DNA from: DASUSH01 sp963785155
Lineage (GTDB): Bacteria > Actinomycetota > Thermoleophilia > Solirubrobacterales > 70-9
Direction of reading: 5' to 3'
Length of the DNA stretch: 64,000 nt
Assembly: GCA_963785155.1 (NCBI GenBank)
Contig: CAWAUB010000014.1
Location: 213,274 to 277,273 of the forward strand
Part shown: positions 9,477-18,004 of the stretch, piece after piece
Position numbering within the stretch: position 1 is the first letter of the stretch
Layout of the letters: each line of letters opens with the position of its first letter
The notes under the pieces: generated by a model
What the model saw: only the letters and a program-made list of their open reading frames with translations
Databases searched by the model: none
What the model was told of the DNA's origin: nothing
Position numbers and translations under genes: made by a program

Positions 9477-9956
9477 TCAGCCGGGCACCTCGAGCTCGAA
9501 GCGGAACTCGGTATCGCCGATCCGGATCTCGTCGAGATCGTGCAGCTCCACCTCGCCCTTCACCTGCTCGCCGTTCAGGAACGTCCCGTTGGTCGAGCCG
9601 AGGTCCTCGAGCCTGTAGGAGCTCCGTTTCGAGAAGACCCGGGCGTGGATCTGCGACGAGAAGCGGTCCTCGATCCGCACGTCGGCATCCGGCGAGCGGC
9701 CGATCGAGAGGCCGCCGAAGAGGTCGAGCCGGTCGCCGACGTCGAGGCCACCGCCCCGCAGGACGACGAGCCAGGCATCGGTTGCGGCGCCGCGGCCTCC
9801 GCCCTCGGCCTGGTGCAGGCCGGTCCCCTCGTACGGAGCGGGGGCGTTCGACCGGCGGAGCTCCTTCAGGGCGGAGCGGGCGACCCAGAGCAGGAACAGG
9901 TACAGAACGGCGAGGAAGCCGAACTTGAGCCCGACCGCTATCGGCTCCGCATCCAA
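9477..9956 (-). CDS. fhaB: FHA-domain protein, FhaB/FipA-like
   Basis: A 159-residue membrane-anchored phosphothreonine-binding protein. One N-terminal membrane helix (about residues 8-27) precedes an FHA domain at about 75-155 with the signature GRSPDADV, SSQIHARVF and LGSTNGTFLNG. In other actinobacteria the FhaB orthologue links PknB-type kinases to division and wall synthesis, and it sits in the same place beside fhaA and the phosphatase gene. The 99-bp gap down to the phosphatase gene could hold a promoter, so this pair may be a sub-operon with fhaA. Confidence 0.9.
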   Translation of the reverse strand: MDAEPIAVGLKFGFLAVLYLFLLWVARSALKELRRSNAPAPYEGTGLHQAEGGGRGAATDAWLVVLRGGGLDVGDRLDLFGGLSIGRSPDADVRIEDRFSSQIHARVFSKRSSYRLEDLGSTNGTFLNGEQVKGEVELHDLDEIRIGDTEFRFELEVPG

Positions 9957-9975
9957 GGGTGGTCCAGATCCGGGC

Positions 9976-10746
9976 TTACGCCTGCTCGATGTCGAACGTG
10001 AACCGGGAGGTGCCGATGACGACGTCGTCGCCGGGCGAGAGGCGCGATGTCTCGACCTGGCGGCCGTTGATCTTGACGCCGTTGGTCGAGCCGAGGTCGA
10101 CGATCTGCCAGTCGCCGGTCTCGCCCCGGCGTAGCTCGGCGTGGCGGCGGGAGACGTTCGGGTCGCGGATCACGCAGTCGCATTCCTTCGATCGCCCCAG
10201 CACGGCGATCGGTCCGTCGAGCACGTAGCGCCGGTCCTCCATCGAGACGATCGCGCGCGTCTCGACGAGGCGAGCGGTCGGCGGGCGCTTCTCCCGCTTC
10301 TTCTCCTTAGGCGGAGCGCTGTAGACCATCGTCTGGCCCGGGCTCCCCTGCTCGGGCTCCTGGCCTTCGCGGGCAGGTGGCTTGACGAGCCGGGCCTGGA
10401 TCCCGAACTCGCCCAGGCGAAGCCGCTCGTCGGTCTCCAGCTCGACCTCCGGGCGCGTGAGCAGCGCGTAGTCACGCCGGCGAGCATGCTCCAGCAGGTA
10501 GGCGGACAGCTCCTGCTCGAGCGAGCGCTCGTAGCCCTCCAGCCGGGTCCGGTCCTCGCTCGAGAGGAAGACGTTGTACTGGTTCGGGACGTAGGTCTTC
10601 GAGACCGAAGCGGTCCGGTGGGAATCCATCTCCTTGGCCAGCTTCCTCGCCAGCTCCACCGGCTGGACCTGGGATGAGAACGCGCGGCTGAAGACCCCCT
10701 CGACGAGGCCTTCGATCCTCGCTTCGAGATTACGCAGGACGCTGAT
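9976..10746 (-). CDS. fhaA: FhaA: DUF3662 plus C-terminal FHA domain; apparent ATC start
   Basis: A cytoplasmic protein with an N-terminal FhaA/DUF3662 domain and a C-terminal FHA domain (VLGRSKECDC, SRRHAEL, LGSTNGVKING). The nearest canonical in-frame start (GTG at 10659) would remove the conserved opening of the domain. Codons upstream in the same frame read SVLRNLEARIEGLVEGVF, which is what FhaA proteins normally begin with, and the position of the expected initiator Met is ATC at 10744-10746, preceded by an AGAGG nine bases upstream. An in-frame TAG lies just before. Either a rare AUC start is used or one base is wrong. Stop position and family are certain; the start is the open point. 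Confidence 0.85.
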   Translation of the reverse strand: MSVLRNLEARIEGLVEGVFSRAFSSQVQPVELARKLAKEMDSHRTASVSKTYVPNQYNVFLSSEDRTRLEGYERSLEQELSAYLLEHARRRDYALLTRPEVELETDERLRLGEFGIQARLVKPPAREGQEPEQGSPGQTMVYSAPPKEKKREKRPPTARLVETRAIVSMEDRRYVLDGPIAVLGRSKECDCVIRDPNVSRRHAELRRGETGDWQIVDLGSTNGVKINGRQVETSRLSPGDDVVIGTSRFTFDIEQA

Positions 10747-10831
10747 TTCGATCTACCTCTCGTGGGGCGCGCAGGGGGCTTTGCCGCGCGGCTGGACGAC
10801 CGCCTGAGCGCGGCCTTCAGGCGCCGAAATC

Positions 10832-12385
10832 CTAGTGGGCGACGGCTTCACGGGCGCCCGCCAGCGGCGTCGCCGAGCGGATCCACACGGCGGCGAGGAG
10901 GATCGCCGCAAGGGCCGCCACGAGGCCCGGGGTCGCGGGGTCGCCGCCGTCGACGACGAGCAGGCGGTGGATCGCGACCAGCCCCGCCCCCCAGGCAAGC
11001 GCTCCGACCGCGCGGACGACCACGCTGCGCGAGCCGAGCAACAGCCCGAGCAGGCCCGCGGCGGCGCTCCAGGTGGCGGCGCCGGCGAGTGAGACGGGCG
11101 AGAGCAGGGGCAGCAGCAGATCCTCCGCAGCCAGGGACGCCGACGTCTCCCACCCCGGCGACGCCGGGTCGAGCGCGGAGAAGAGCAGCGTCTCGCCGGT
11201 GACCGCCTCGCCGACGGCAAGCCAGCACCAGCCGAGCAGGCCGAGCGCGGCGCAGCGGCGCGCGCTCCCGGCGAGGCCGGCCAGAGCCGGGAAGAGCGGG
11301 GCGAGGCCGACCAGCCCGAGCAGCGGCGCAGCGGGAGGCGCGAGCCAATCGCGGGCGCGTTCGAACAGCATCGGCGCGGGCAGGAGCAGCACCGCCAGGA
11401 CGAGGGCGAGGCCGCTCTGGCCGGTGCCCCATCCGATCCAGGCAGCCACGGCCAGGATCGCCGCGATCGCACCTAGGCGGAGGAGCGGGCGGCGCATCCC
11501 GAGCCGGCGGCGCCGCGGCTCATCCGGCATGGGCACGGGTCGGGACGCATCGAGACGCGGGCTCGCGAGGGTGAGCTCCTCGCCCAGTTCACTCGCAAGG
11601 GGACGGGCATCGGGGTCCGGGTCTAGGCAGGAGTCGACGGTCTCGGTCAGCTCGACCGGCAGGTCCGGCCGGCTGCTCGCAAGCGGAGGCACCGCGCCAC
11701 CGATGGCGCGAGCGGTCGCGGCGGGCGTCGAGCGAGCGACAGGATTGGCCCCGCACAGCGACTCGTAGACGACCAGGCCCAGCGAGTAGACGTCCGCCTC
11801 GGGGCCGACCTCGTCGCCCTCTGCCTGCTCGGGCGCCATGTAGGCGAGCGTGCCGACGACCTCGGCAGTCCGGGTCAGTGCCTCGGCGCCGGCGACGCTT
11901 GCGACCCCGAAGTCCATCAGCATCGCGCCGCTTCCCGTGGCGCTCCACGGACCGACGCGCGCGTGCTCCCAGCGGGCGATCGCGACGTTCTCCGGCTTGA
12001 CGTCGCGGTGCACGACCCCGCGCTCGTGGGCGTGCGTAAGTGCGGCACAGACGTCGGCGCCCGCCTCGACGACATCGCGATCGGAGAGCCGGCCGCCACG
12101 CAAAAGCTCCCGCATGTTCTCGCCACAGACGAGCTCGGAGACGAGGTAGATCGCGGCCTCGTCCTCGCCCAGCTCGTACAGGGTCACGATCGAGGGGTGG
12201 TTGAGGCGGGCCGCCGCCTGCGCCTCGCGCAGCACACGCCTGCTTCCCGGCCCGCGGTCGAGCACCTTGACCGCGACATCGCGCTGCAGCCGTTCGTCTC
12301 GGGCGCGATAAACGGTGCCGAACGCGCCCCTCCCGAGCTCGTCGGCGAGGCGAAAACGGTCCAGGACGAGGCGGCCTTCCACCAC
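10832..12385 (-). CDS. Ser/Thr protein kinase with polytopic C-terminal membrane region
   Basis: A second complete kinase, about 517 residues from the GTG chosen at 12385. The kinase fold shows GRGAFGTVYRA, VKVLD (catalytic Lys), HRDVKPEN, DFG and APEQ. After a linker rich in Pro and Arg, the C-terminal third is very hydrophobic with several predicted membrane segments and no extracellular sensor domain, unlike the PASTA kinase. A longer frame back to 12562 would overlap the divergent gene and begin with non-kinase sequence, so the shorter start is preferred. It lies upstream of fhaA on the same strand, hence may feed the same phospho-signalling network. Substrates are unknown. Confidence 0.87.
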   Translation of the reverse strand: MVEGRLVLDRFRLADELGRGAFGTVYRARDERLQRDVAVKVLDRGPGSRRVLREAQAAARLNHPSIVTLYELGEDEAAIYLVSELVCGENMRELLRGGRLSDRDVVEAGADVCAALTHAHERGVVHRDVKPENVAIARWEHARVGPWSATGSGAMLMDFGVASVAGAEALTRTAEVVGTLAYMAPEQAEGDEVGPEADVYSLGLVVYESLCGANPVARSTPAATARAIGGAVPPLASSRPDLPVELTETVDSCLDPDPDARPLASELGEELTLASPRLDASRPVPMPDEPRRRRLGMRRPLLRLGAIAAILAVAAWIGWGTGQSGLALVLAVLLLPAPMLFERARDWLAPPAAPLLGLVGLAPLFPALAGLAGSARRCAALGLLGWCWLAVGEAVTGETLLFSALDPASPGWETSASLAAEDLLLPLLSPVSLAGAATWSAAAGLLGLLLGSRSVVVRAVGALAWGAGLVAIHRLLVVDGGDPATPGLVAALAAILLAAVWIRSATPLAGAREAVAH

Positions 12386-12471
12386 AGCTTTGATTTCTGC
12401 GGCGGGACCCCTGCTTCCTGCCCTCCGGTGCAGGGGTAATACTCTCGCGAACGAAGAAGCCCGAGGAAACC

Positions 12472-13578
12472 TTGGCATTCCTCGACGACGAACCACCTGA
12501 GACTTCCGGCAGCGCCTCACGGCGCCGGCGACCCCCAGCTCCGCCGGGGGGGCGCCCGCCACCGCCTGGCGCCCATCAGCAGATCGTCGTCCGGCGGGCC
12601 GTCGCAGCCGGCGTCGGCATCCTGATCCTGATCCTGCTCGTCCTCGGGGTGCGCGGTTGCCTCAACGCGCGCAAGGAGCGCTCGTTCGACAACTACGTCT
12701 CCGATCTCTCATCGGTCGCCGCGGAGACGCGCAACCTCTCCCAGCAATTCTTCGGCCGCCTGGAGGACCACGGCGACCTCTCCGAGCTTCAGTTCGAGGC
12801 CGAGATCAAGGCTGACCGCGGCGCGATGGAGGGGCTGCTCGACCGGGTCGAGAGCCTCGACGCGCCCGACGAGCTGGCCGATGCCCAGGAGTTGATCGTG
12901 CTCTCCTACGGCCTCCGGCGCGACGCGCTGGCGGTGATCTCCGACCAGATCTCGGCTGCGCTCGGCGACGAGGGCGCCGAGAAGGCGATCGACCAGATCG
13001 CCGAGGAGATGCGGACGTTCCTCGCCAGCGACGTGATCTACGGCAAGGGCCAGGAGCAGATCGACAGTGAGCTGGTCGAACAGGAGATCCCCATCGACCC
13101 CGAGGCCGATGACATCTCGGCGCAGTTCCTGCCCGACGAGCCCGACTGGCTCGATCCGACCGTCGTCGCCGACGCGCTCGGCGGCTCCATCTCCAGCGAC
13201 GACGAGGCGACGCCGGGCGTGCATGGGCTCGGGCTCGTCACCGGCGGCGTCCTGCTGCTGCCGACGGGCGCGGACCTCTTCGCGGGAACGCTCACCGCCG
13301 CGGCCGACGGGGCGGAGCTGGAGGTCCAGGTCGAAAACCAGGGCGACAGCGAGGAGTCCGACGTCGTCGTCAGCTACGAGATGACCGGCGATGAGGAATC
13401 GAGCGGCGAGGGCACGATCGACACGATCGCCACAGGCGAGATCGCGACGGTGAACATCCCGATCGAGCCGGCGCCGAGCTCAGGGTCCGTCGTGGAGCTG
13501 ACGGTCACCGCGGAGCCGGTGGCCGGGGAGAAGATCGAGGACAACAACTCGGTCACCGCATCGGTCACGTTCGAGTAG
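12472..13578 (+). CDS. Membrane-anchored extracellular protein with CARDB-like C-terminal domain
   Basis: A 368-residue protein starting at TTG, with GAGGAAAC as a likely ribosome site a few bases upstream. A proline/arginine-rich cytoplasmic head is followed by one membrane helix (GVGILILILLVLGV, about residues 45-62), a helical extracytoplasmic region, and a C-terminal beta-rich domain at about 260-368 (ENQGDSEESDVVVSYE, VELTVTAEPVAGE, DNNSVTASV) resembling CARDB-type adhesion modules. Function is not known. It is divergent from the kinase gene and only 21 bp from the next plus-strand gene, suggesting co-transcription with the DUF4446 gene and pheA. Confidence 0.75.
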   Translation: MAFLDDEPPETSGSASRRRRPPAPPGGRPPPPGAHQQIVVRRAVAAGVGILILILLVLGVRGCLNARKERSFDNYVSDLSSVAAETRNLSQQFFGRLEDHGDLSELQFEAEIKADRGAMEGLLDRVESLDAPDELADAQELIVLSYGLRRDALAVISDQISAALGDEGAEKAIDQIAEEMRTFLASDVIYGKGQEQIDSELVEQEIPIDPEADDISAQFLPDEPDWLDPTVVADALGGSISSDDEATPGVHGLGLVTGGVLLLPTGADLFAGTLTAAADGAELEVQVENQGDSEESDVVVSYEMTGDEESSGEGTIDTIATGEIATVNIPIEPAPSSGSVVELTVTAEPVAGEKIEDNNSVTASVTFE

Positions 13579-13599
13579 ACCCCTCGTAGGATCCGCGAA

Positions 13600-14151
13600 G
13601 TGTCGGAACTGGATTCCACAGTGGGGATCGTCGCGCTCGCCGCTGCCGCGATCGCGGTCGTCGCGCTCATCGTCGTGGTCGCGCTTGCCGTCAGGCTGCG
13701 CAGGGTGCGGCTCGCGCAGACCGCCGTGATCGGTGAGGAGGGCCGCGACGTCGTCGCCCACGCCGCCGACCTCGAGCGGAAGGTCGCCGAGGACGCGCGC
13801 CGGATCGAGCAGGCCGCGGCAACCCTGGAGGACCGCGTCGACGCGGCCGAGCGGCGCCTTGCCGCGGTCGTCTCGAAGACCGCGGTCATCCGCTACGACG
13901 CCTACAACGAGATGACCGGGCACCAGTCGAGCTCGATCGCCCTGCTCGACGACGGCGCGACCGGGATCGTCCTCTCCTCGATCCTGCATCGCGAGCAGGC
14001 CCGCTTCTATGCCAAATGGGTGGTCGATGGCCAGTCCGAGCTCGACCTCTCACCGGAGGAGCGCGAGGCGATCGCCGAGGCGATGGGCGGCGGCCACGGC
14101 CACCACTCGGCCGAGCAACCCGCGCGCCAACCGCCGGGAGCGGCGCCGTGA
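13600..14151 (+). CDS. DUF4446 family membrane protein
   Basis: A 183-residue protein starting at GTG. It has one N-terminal membrane helix (ALAAAAIAVVALIVVVALAV), then a coiled-coil stretch (ERKVAEDARRIEQAAATLED) and the conserved DUF4446 core VIRYDAYNEMTGHQSSSIAL with LDDGATGIVLSSI. This family is widespread in Gram-positive bacteria, often near the origin, and its role is undefined. The stop overlaps the pheA start (GTGA), so the two are probably translated together. Confidence 0.85.
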   Translation: MSELDSTVGIVALAAAAIAVVALIVVVALAVRLRRVRLAQTAVIGEEGRDVVAHAADLERKVAEDARRIEQAAATLEDRVDAAERRLAAVVSKTAVIRYDAYNEMTGHQSSSIALLDDGATGIVLSSILHREQARFYAKWVVDGQSELDLSPEEREAIAEAMGGGHGHHSAEQPARQPPGAAP

Positions 14152-15016
14152 CCCGCGTCGCCTATCTGGGGCCGGCGGGCACGTTCAGCGAGGACGCCCT
14201 GCTTGACGCCGTCGGTGACTCCGAGGTGGAGGACATTCCGAAGCCGACGATTTTCGAGGCGATCCAGGCGGTCGCGAGCGGCGAGGCGGACCGGGCGCTG
14301 GTCCCGTTCGAGAACTCGATCGAGGGCTCCGTTCGCGTGACCCTCGACGCACTCGCGTTCGACGTCGAGAACGTAGCGATCGTCGGCGAGCATGACCATC
14401 CCGTCCGCCATGCGCTGATCGCGAAGCCCGGCGTGGGAATGGATCAGATCGAGGTCGTCCTCTCGCACCCGCAGGCGAATGCCCAGTGCGCGCGCTTTAT
14501 CCGCGAGCGGCTTCCGCAGGCGACGGTGCAGAGCGTCGGCCTCGACCGCGGAGGCCGTGCGTTCCGTCAGCCTCTCGAAGGCGCCGTGGGGAGCGCTCGG
14601 CGCGCCCTCGGCGGCCCGCCTCTACAACTGCGACGTGCTCGCCGAGGGGGTCGAGGACGCACCCGACAACGTGACCAGGTTCGTCTGGCTGGCGCGGCGC
14701 CTCGGCGCCGACGGGGTCTGACCCCAAGGGGACGGAGCGGGAGTGGAAGACCGCGCTCGTCTTCTCCGAGCTCGGCGCCGACCATCCGGGCGCCCTGGTC
14801 GAGGCGCTCACGGAGTTCTCCAGCCGCGACGTCAACCTGACCCGGATCGAGTCGAGGCCTCTGCGGCGCGGGCTCGGCCGCTACATGTTCTTCGTCGATC
14901 TGGAGGGAGAGGCCACCGACCAGGTGGTGGCCGAGGCGATCGCCGGCCTGCGCGAGAAGGCGGAGTCCGTCCGCATCCTCGGCAGCTACCCGGTCGATGT
15001 CTCCGGCGTCCCGTAA
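14148..15016 (+). CDS. pheA: Prephenate dehydratase with ACT domain, two frameshifts
   Basis: Converts prephenate to phenylpyruvate in phenylalanine synthesis, with a C-terminal ACT domain for feedback control. The N-terminal dehydratase is clear (YLGPAGTFSEDA, VPFENSIEGSV, HPQANAQCARF). The frame shifts by one base at 14538-14539 (an extra G before STAEAVRSVS) and again at about 14695-14710, between the dehydratase domain ending RFVWLAR and the ACT domain (TALVFSELGADHPGALVEAL, LTRIESRPLRRGLGRYMFF). With both corrected the product is about 288 residues, normal for the family. A 13-bp palindrome (14713-14725) lies in the interdomain linker. The likely cause is assembly indels, but a real pseudogene is not excluded. 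Confidence 0.88.
14713..14725. repeat. GGGGTCTGACCCC palindrome inside pheA
   Basis: A perfect 6+1+6 inverted repeat with central T. The same core, with central A and longer arms, occurs at 44540-44562. Short palindromes of this type behave as dispersed repetitive elements in many GC-rich genomes. Here it sits exactly in the linker between the two PheA domains. Confidence 0.6.
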
Positions 15017-15029
15017 AATTCTCGACCCC

Positions 15030-15593
15030 ATGGCAAGCACGGTTGCCGTCCCTGACTTTCGCCGCTCGTCGACGCGTGGCGCGCGGCCAGGCGGCAGGGT
15101 CCTCGTCCTCAACGCGACCTACGAGCCGATCAACGTCTGCACGGTCCGGCGGGCGACGGTGCTCCTGCTCAAGCAGAAGGCTGAGATGCTCGAGGAGGGG
15201 CAGGGCAGGATGCGTTCCGAGCGGCTCGCCCTCGAGCGGCCCACGGTCATCCGCCTGATCACCTACGTGCGCGTGCCGCGTGACGTCCACCGGCGCAAGA
15301 TCACCCGCAAGGCGGTCCTGGCCCGCGACTCCTGGACGTGCCAGTACTGCGGCTCGGAGAAGCCCGGCCTGACGGTCGACCACGTGATCCCGCGCTCCAA
15401 GGGAGGCGAGTCGGTCTGGGAGAACATCGTCGCCTCCTGTGCGCCGTGCAACCGCAAGAAGGGGAACAAGCTGCCGCGGGAAGCCCGCATGCACCCCCGC
15501 ACCAGCCCCCGTCCACCCGGGCCCACCGTCTTCATCCGCATCGCCGCGCCCAAGGTGCCGAGCACCTGGGAGCAGTACCTGCTCGCGGCCTAG
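15030..15593 (+). CDS. HNH endonuclease
   Basis: A 187-residue protein if started at ATG 15030. An N-terminal segment (RVLVLNATYEPINVC) typical of this HNH subfamily precedes the HNH zinc-finger domain with CQYCG, DHVIPRSKGG and NIVASCAPCN, giving the Cys pairs and catalytic His. This subfamily is found near the origin in many actinobacteria and is not clearly tied to restriction or phage; its physiological target is unknown. A start 33 bp upstream is possible but would overlap pheA. Confidence 0.88.
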   Translation: MASTVAVPDFRRSSTRGARPGGRVLVLNATYEPINVCTVRRATVLLLKQKAEMLEEGQGRMRSERLALERPTVIRLITYVRVPRDVHRRKITRKAVLARDSWTCQYCGSEKPGLTVDHVIPRSKGGESVWENIVASCAPCNRKKGNKLPREARMHPRTSPRPPGPTVFIRIAAPKVPSTWEQYLLAA

Positions 15594-15598
15594 TTCAC

Positions 15599-16255
15599 CT
15601 AGCCTGCGCCCAGGGACTCGGCGACCGCCTGGGTCTCCTCCACCGTTCCGATCCCGGTGATCTGGGCGCCGTTCGAGCCGTCGATCCCGTTCGGGCTCGA
15701 ATCGCAGTCGATGATCGGCCGGGACAGGACCTCCTCGTCGAGCACGATCGCGAACTGGCCGGCCGGCGGCGACGTGCTGCAGGGCTCTCCCGGGCCCCTG
15801 GCCTTGGTCCCCTGCCTGGCGACCTCGGCGGTGAGCGCTTCGAACTTCGCCTCGCCGGCGGGGGTGAACTGGAAGGCGATGTTGGGCTGGTTGGTCACCG
15901 GGTCGGTTCCCAGCTCCGGATCGGCGATGTCCTCCCCGGTGAGGCTGGGCTGGTCGCGGATGACGAAGTAGGTGCCGCCTTCGGCGACGATGACCGTCTC
16001 GCCGGACTGCTCGCCGAGGAACTCCTCCGCGTCGGATCGCGAGTCGAAGCCGGCCTCCGTCGGTGGCGTCGACGCCGGCGCCTTCGGATTCGGGATCACG
16101 CTCGAGCTCCAGTCATAGAAGCCGAGCTCCGCCGGCTGTGCGGTCGCGGCCGGTGTCGTATCTCCCTCGCTCGTCGTCTCCTCGGCGGAATCGCCGCAGG
16201 CGGAGAACGAAATGGCTGCCGCCGCGACCCCAATGGCACCCGTCAGGCGTCCCAC
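15599..16255 (-). CDS. Lipoprotein with SecD P1-head-like domain
   Basis: About 218 residues from the GTG at 16255. The N-terminus has a signal sequence with lipobox-like ISFSAC, so the mature protein would be lipidated at Cys and displayed outside the membrane. The C-terminal half matches the extracytoplasmic P1 domain of SecD: DPELGTDPVTNQPNIAFQF, FTPAGEAKFEALT, GQFAIVLDEEVLSRPII, and GSNGAQITG followed by TVEETQAVAESLGAG. No SecD membrane helices or SecF follow. It is therefore a free-standing P1-type domain; a role in export or folding is an inference from that similarity. Confidence 0.7.
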   Translation of the reverse strand: MGRLTGAIGVAAAAISFSACGDSAEETTSEGDTTPAATAQPAELGFYDWSSSVIPNPKAPASTPPTEAGFDSRSDAEEFLGEQSGETVIVAEGGTYFVIRDQPSLTGEDIADPELGTDPVTNQPNIAFQFTPAGEAKFEALTAEVARQGTKARGPGEPCSTSPPAGQFAIVLDEEVLSRPIIDCDSSPNGIDGSNGAQITGIGTVEETQAVAESLGAG

Positions 16256-16292
16256 AAGGCGAGCATACGCCCGCGGCGGCGATACTTCCGCC

Positions 16293-16904
16293 GTGCTCGC
16301 GATCCAACGGCCAACGAGTCCCGAGATGCTCGAGGGCGATCCGGCCCTCCGGCGCCTCGAGCAGAGAGCTCGCTGGCTCAAGTACCCGGTCGTTGCGAGC
16401 CTGGTGCTGGTCGCTGCGGCGATCGCGCTGACGGCGATCGCGGACCTCTCCTGGCTCTGGCTCCTCTTCGGCGCCGCGCTTGCCTGGTTCGTCTTCGCCA
16501 GGCTCGCGGTCGTGACCTGGCGCGAGTTGCACCTGACCGACTACGAGTGGCGGCTCGATCACGCGGACACGCGCGAGCGCAATCTCCTACACCTCGCCCA
16601 GCGGGCGATCTGGCCCTGGGGCCAGGAGGTCGCCGACGAAGCCACCCATGCGGTCGTCGTCGCGGAGGAGATCGGCGGCCAGCTCGAGGTGGAGTCGTTC
16701 GGGCCCTACGCGGAAGCCGAGAAGCGGCTGGATGAACGCACGGACATGCTCGGCGGGGAGCGCCGGCCCGTGGTCGTCGCCCTGGTCGAGCTCGATGCGG
16801 AGTCCGACCAGGCGGTCATCGAGGTCGTCGGCGGACGGACCGAGGGCCGGCGGGCGCTCACCTCGCTGCCGCTGGCGCAGGACGGCTGGCTCGTCGGGCT
16901 CTGA
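16293..16904 (+). CDS. Uncharacterised two-helix membrane protein
   Basis: About 204 residues from the GTG at 16293. Two adjacent membrane helices (YPVVASLVLVAAAIALTAI and WLWLLFGAALAWFVFARLAVV) are followed by a soluble region of about 120 residues without a recognisable domain. It is transcribed away from the SecD-like lipoprotein across a short gap of about 37 bp. I do not recognise the family; the codon use and charge pattern look like a real gene. Confidence 0.6.
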   Translation: MLAIQRPTSPEMLEGDPALRRLEQRARWLKYPVVASLVLVAAAIALTAIADLSWLWLLFGAALAWFVFARLAVVTWRELHLTDYEWRLDHADTRERNLLHLAQRAIWPWGQEVADEATHAVVVAEEIGGQLEVESFGPYAEAEKRLDERTDMLGGERRPVVVALVELDAESDQAVIEVVGGRTEGRRALTSLPLAQDGWLVGL

Positions 16905-17108
16905 GGTCGGCGCCAACTGTCTGGCCTGTGTATCGCTCAGCGAAACAGATCTCAACCGTTTCCGTCCTTCTCGAGCTCCAGCTTGATTTCGATCTCTGCC
17001 GGAGTACAGAAGCGGAAGTTGGCCCCTGAGGCGGTCTCTTGAAGGTGACCAGCTTCGAGTTTGGCGGCGTACGCACCGGGGGCGGCGTCCGGGACGTTCG
17101 CTGGCCCG

Positions 17109-17930
17109 TTAGGGCCGGTCTTGTGCTTCGCCGAACTCGCGGGCGGTCTTGCGCAATCCCGTCCGCTCGTTGAGCCAGATGCTGGCCTGCGGGAACGCCG
17201 CGGCCAGGGCGATCATCGGCCGCAGGGGACGCTCGGCGATGACGATCTCCGCCGGGTCGTCGCGGACGGCGCGGACGACCGCCTCGCCGACCTTCTCCGG
17301 CGGCGAGGCACCGAGGGGGTTCGACGGTCCGACCTCGTCCTCGATCCGCCCGTACATGCCCTCGCGGGCGATGAAGGCGGGGCAGATCGCCGTCACCGAA
17401 ACCGGCTCGTCGAGTAGCTCGTGGCGGAGGGCGTGGCTGAACCCGACCAGGCCGTGCTTGGTCGCGTTGTAGGTGTGGAAGTACGCGCTGGGAAGCTTGC
17501 CGGCGAGGGAGGCCATGTTCACGATGTGCCCGCGACGGCGCTCGAGCATCCCGGGCAGGACGATCCGCGAGAGCTCCATCGGCGCGAGCAGGTTCACCTT
17601 GTTGATCAGGTCGATCTGAGCGAGGGGAGCATCCGCGTAGGGCCCGACGAACTCGAGACCGGCGTTGTTGACGAGGACGTCGATCGGGCCGAGGGCCTCC
17701 TCGGCGTTGCCGATCAGCTCGCGGCGTTGGCCCTGCTTCGAAAGGTCGGCCGCCACCTTCTCGACTCGCCCGCCGAAGGCGGCGACCTCCTTGACCCGTG
17801 AGTCGAGACCTTCGCCGGGGATGTCGGAGAGGACGAGGCTCGCCCCCTGCGCTGCGAGCGCGCGGCTGATGTAGCGCCCCAGGCCCCCGCCAGCACCGGT
17901 GACGAGGACGTTGGCTCCGCGCAGCTCCAT
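17109..17930 (-). CDS. Short-chain dehydrogenase/reductase
   Basis: A 273-residue NAD(P)-dependent SDR. It shows the cofactor motif TGAGGGLG (residues 11-18), NNAG near 90, catalytic Ser in NMASLAG and YNATK containing the active Tyr and Lys. Substrate is not predictable; the sequence resembles SDRs that act on lipids or retinol-like alcohols. It stands alone, with the structured intergenic region upstream, and ends about 200 bp from the convergent gene at 16904. Confidence 0.9.
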   Translation of the reverse strand: MELRGANVLVTGAGGGLGRYISRALAAQGASLVLSDIPGEGLDSRVKEVAAFGGRVEKVAADLSKQGQRRELIGNAEEALGPIDVLVNNAGLEFVGPYADAPLAQIDLINKVNLLAPMELSRIVLPGMLERRRGHIVNMASLAGKLPSAYFHTYNATKHGLVGFSHALRHELLDEPVSVTAICPAFIAREGMYGRIEDEVGPSNPLGASPPEKVGEAVVRAVRDDPAEIVIAERPLRPMIALAAAFPQASIWLNERTGLRKTAREFGEAQDRP

Positions 17931-17956
17931 CGGCGGGGCAGCCTATTTGAAATACG

Positions 17957-17980
17957 AAGGGCCGCCCGGAGGCGGCCCTT
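17957..17980. terminator. Perfect GC-rich hairpin between leader element and SDR gene
   Basis: AAGGGCCGCC and GGCGGCCCTT form a 10-bp stem with a CGGA loop. Reading toward lower coordinates it is followed by CGTATTTC, a weak U-rich run. It could end the structured RNA transcribed from 18.16 kb, or act as an attenuator ahead of the SDR gene. Confidence 0.55.
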
Positions 17981-18004
17981 CGCGCGATTCACGGTCTGAA
18001 CGAG

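Noticed and set aside
8253..10001. A 582-codon plus-strand frame across the phosphatase and FhaB genes
   Set aside because: It is antisense to clearly conserved domains and consists of Arg/Gly/Leu-rich shadow sequence produced by high GC.
16950..17150. A minus-strand reading frame ending IEIKLELEKDGNG in the gap before the SDR gene
   Set aside because: No start codon of any kind was found upstream in the frame and it runs into the SDR coding sequence, so I treat the gap as non-coding, perhaps a gene remnant.
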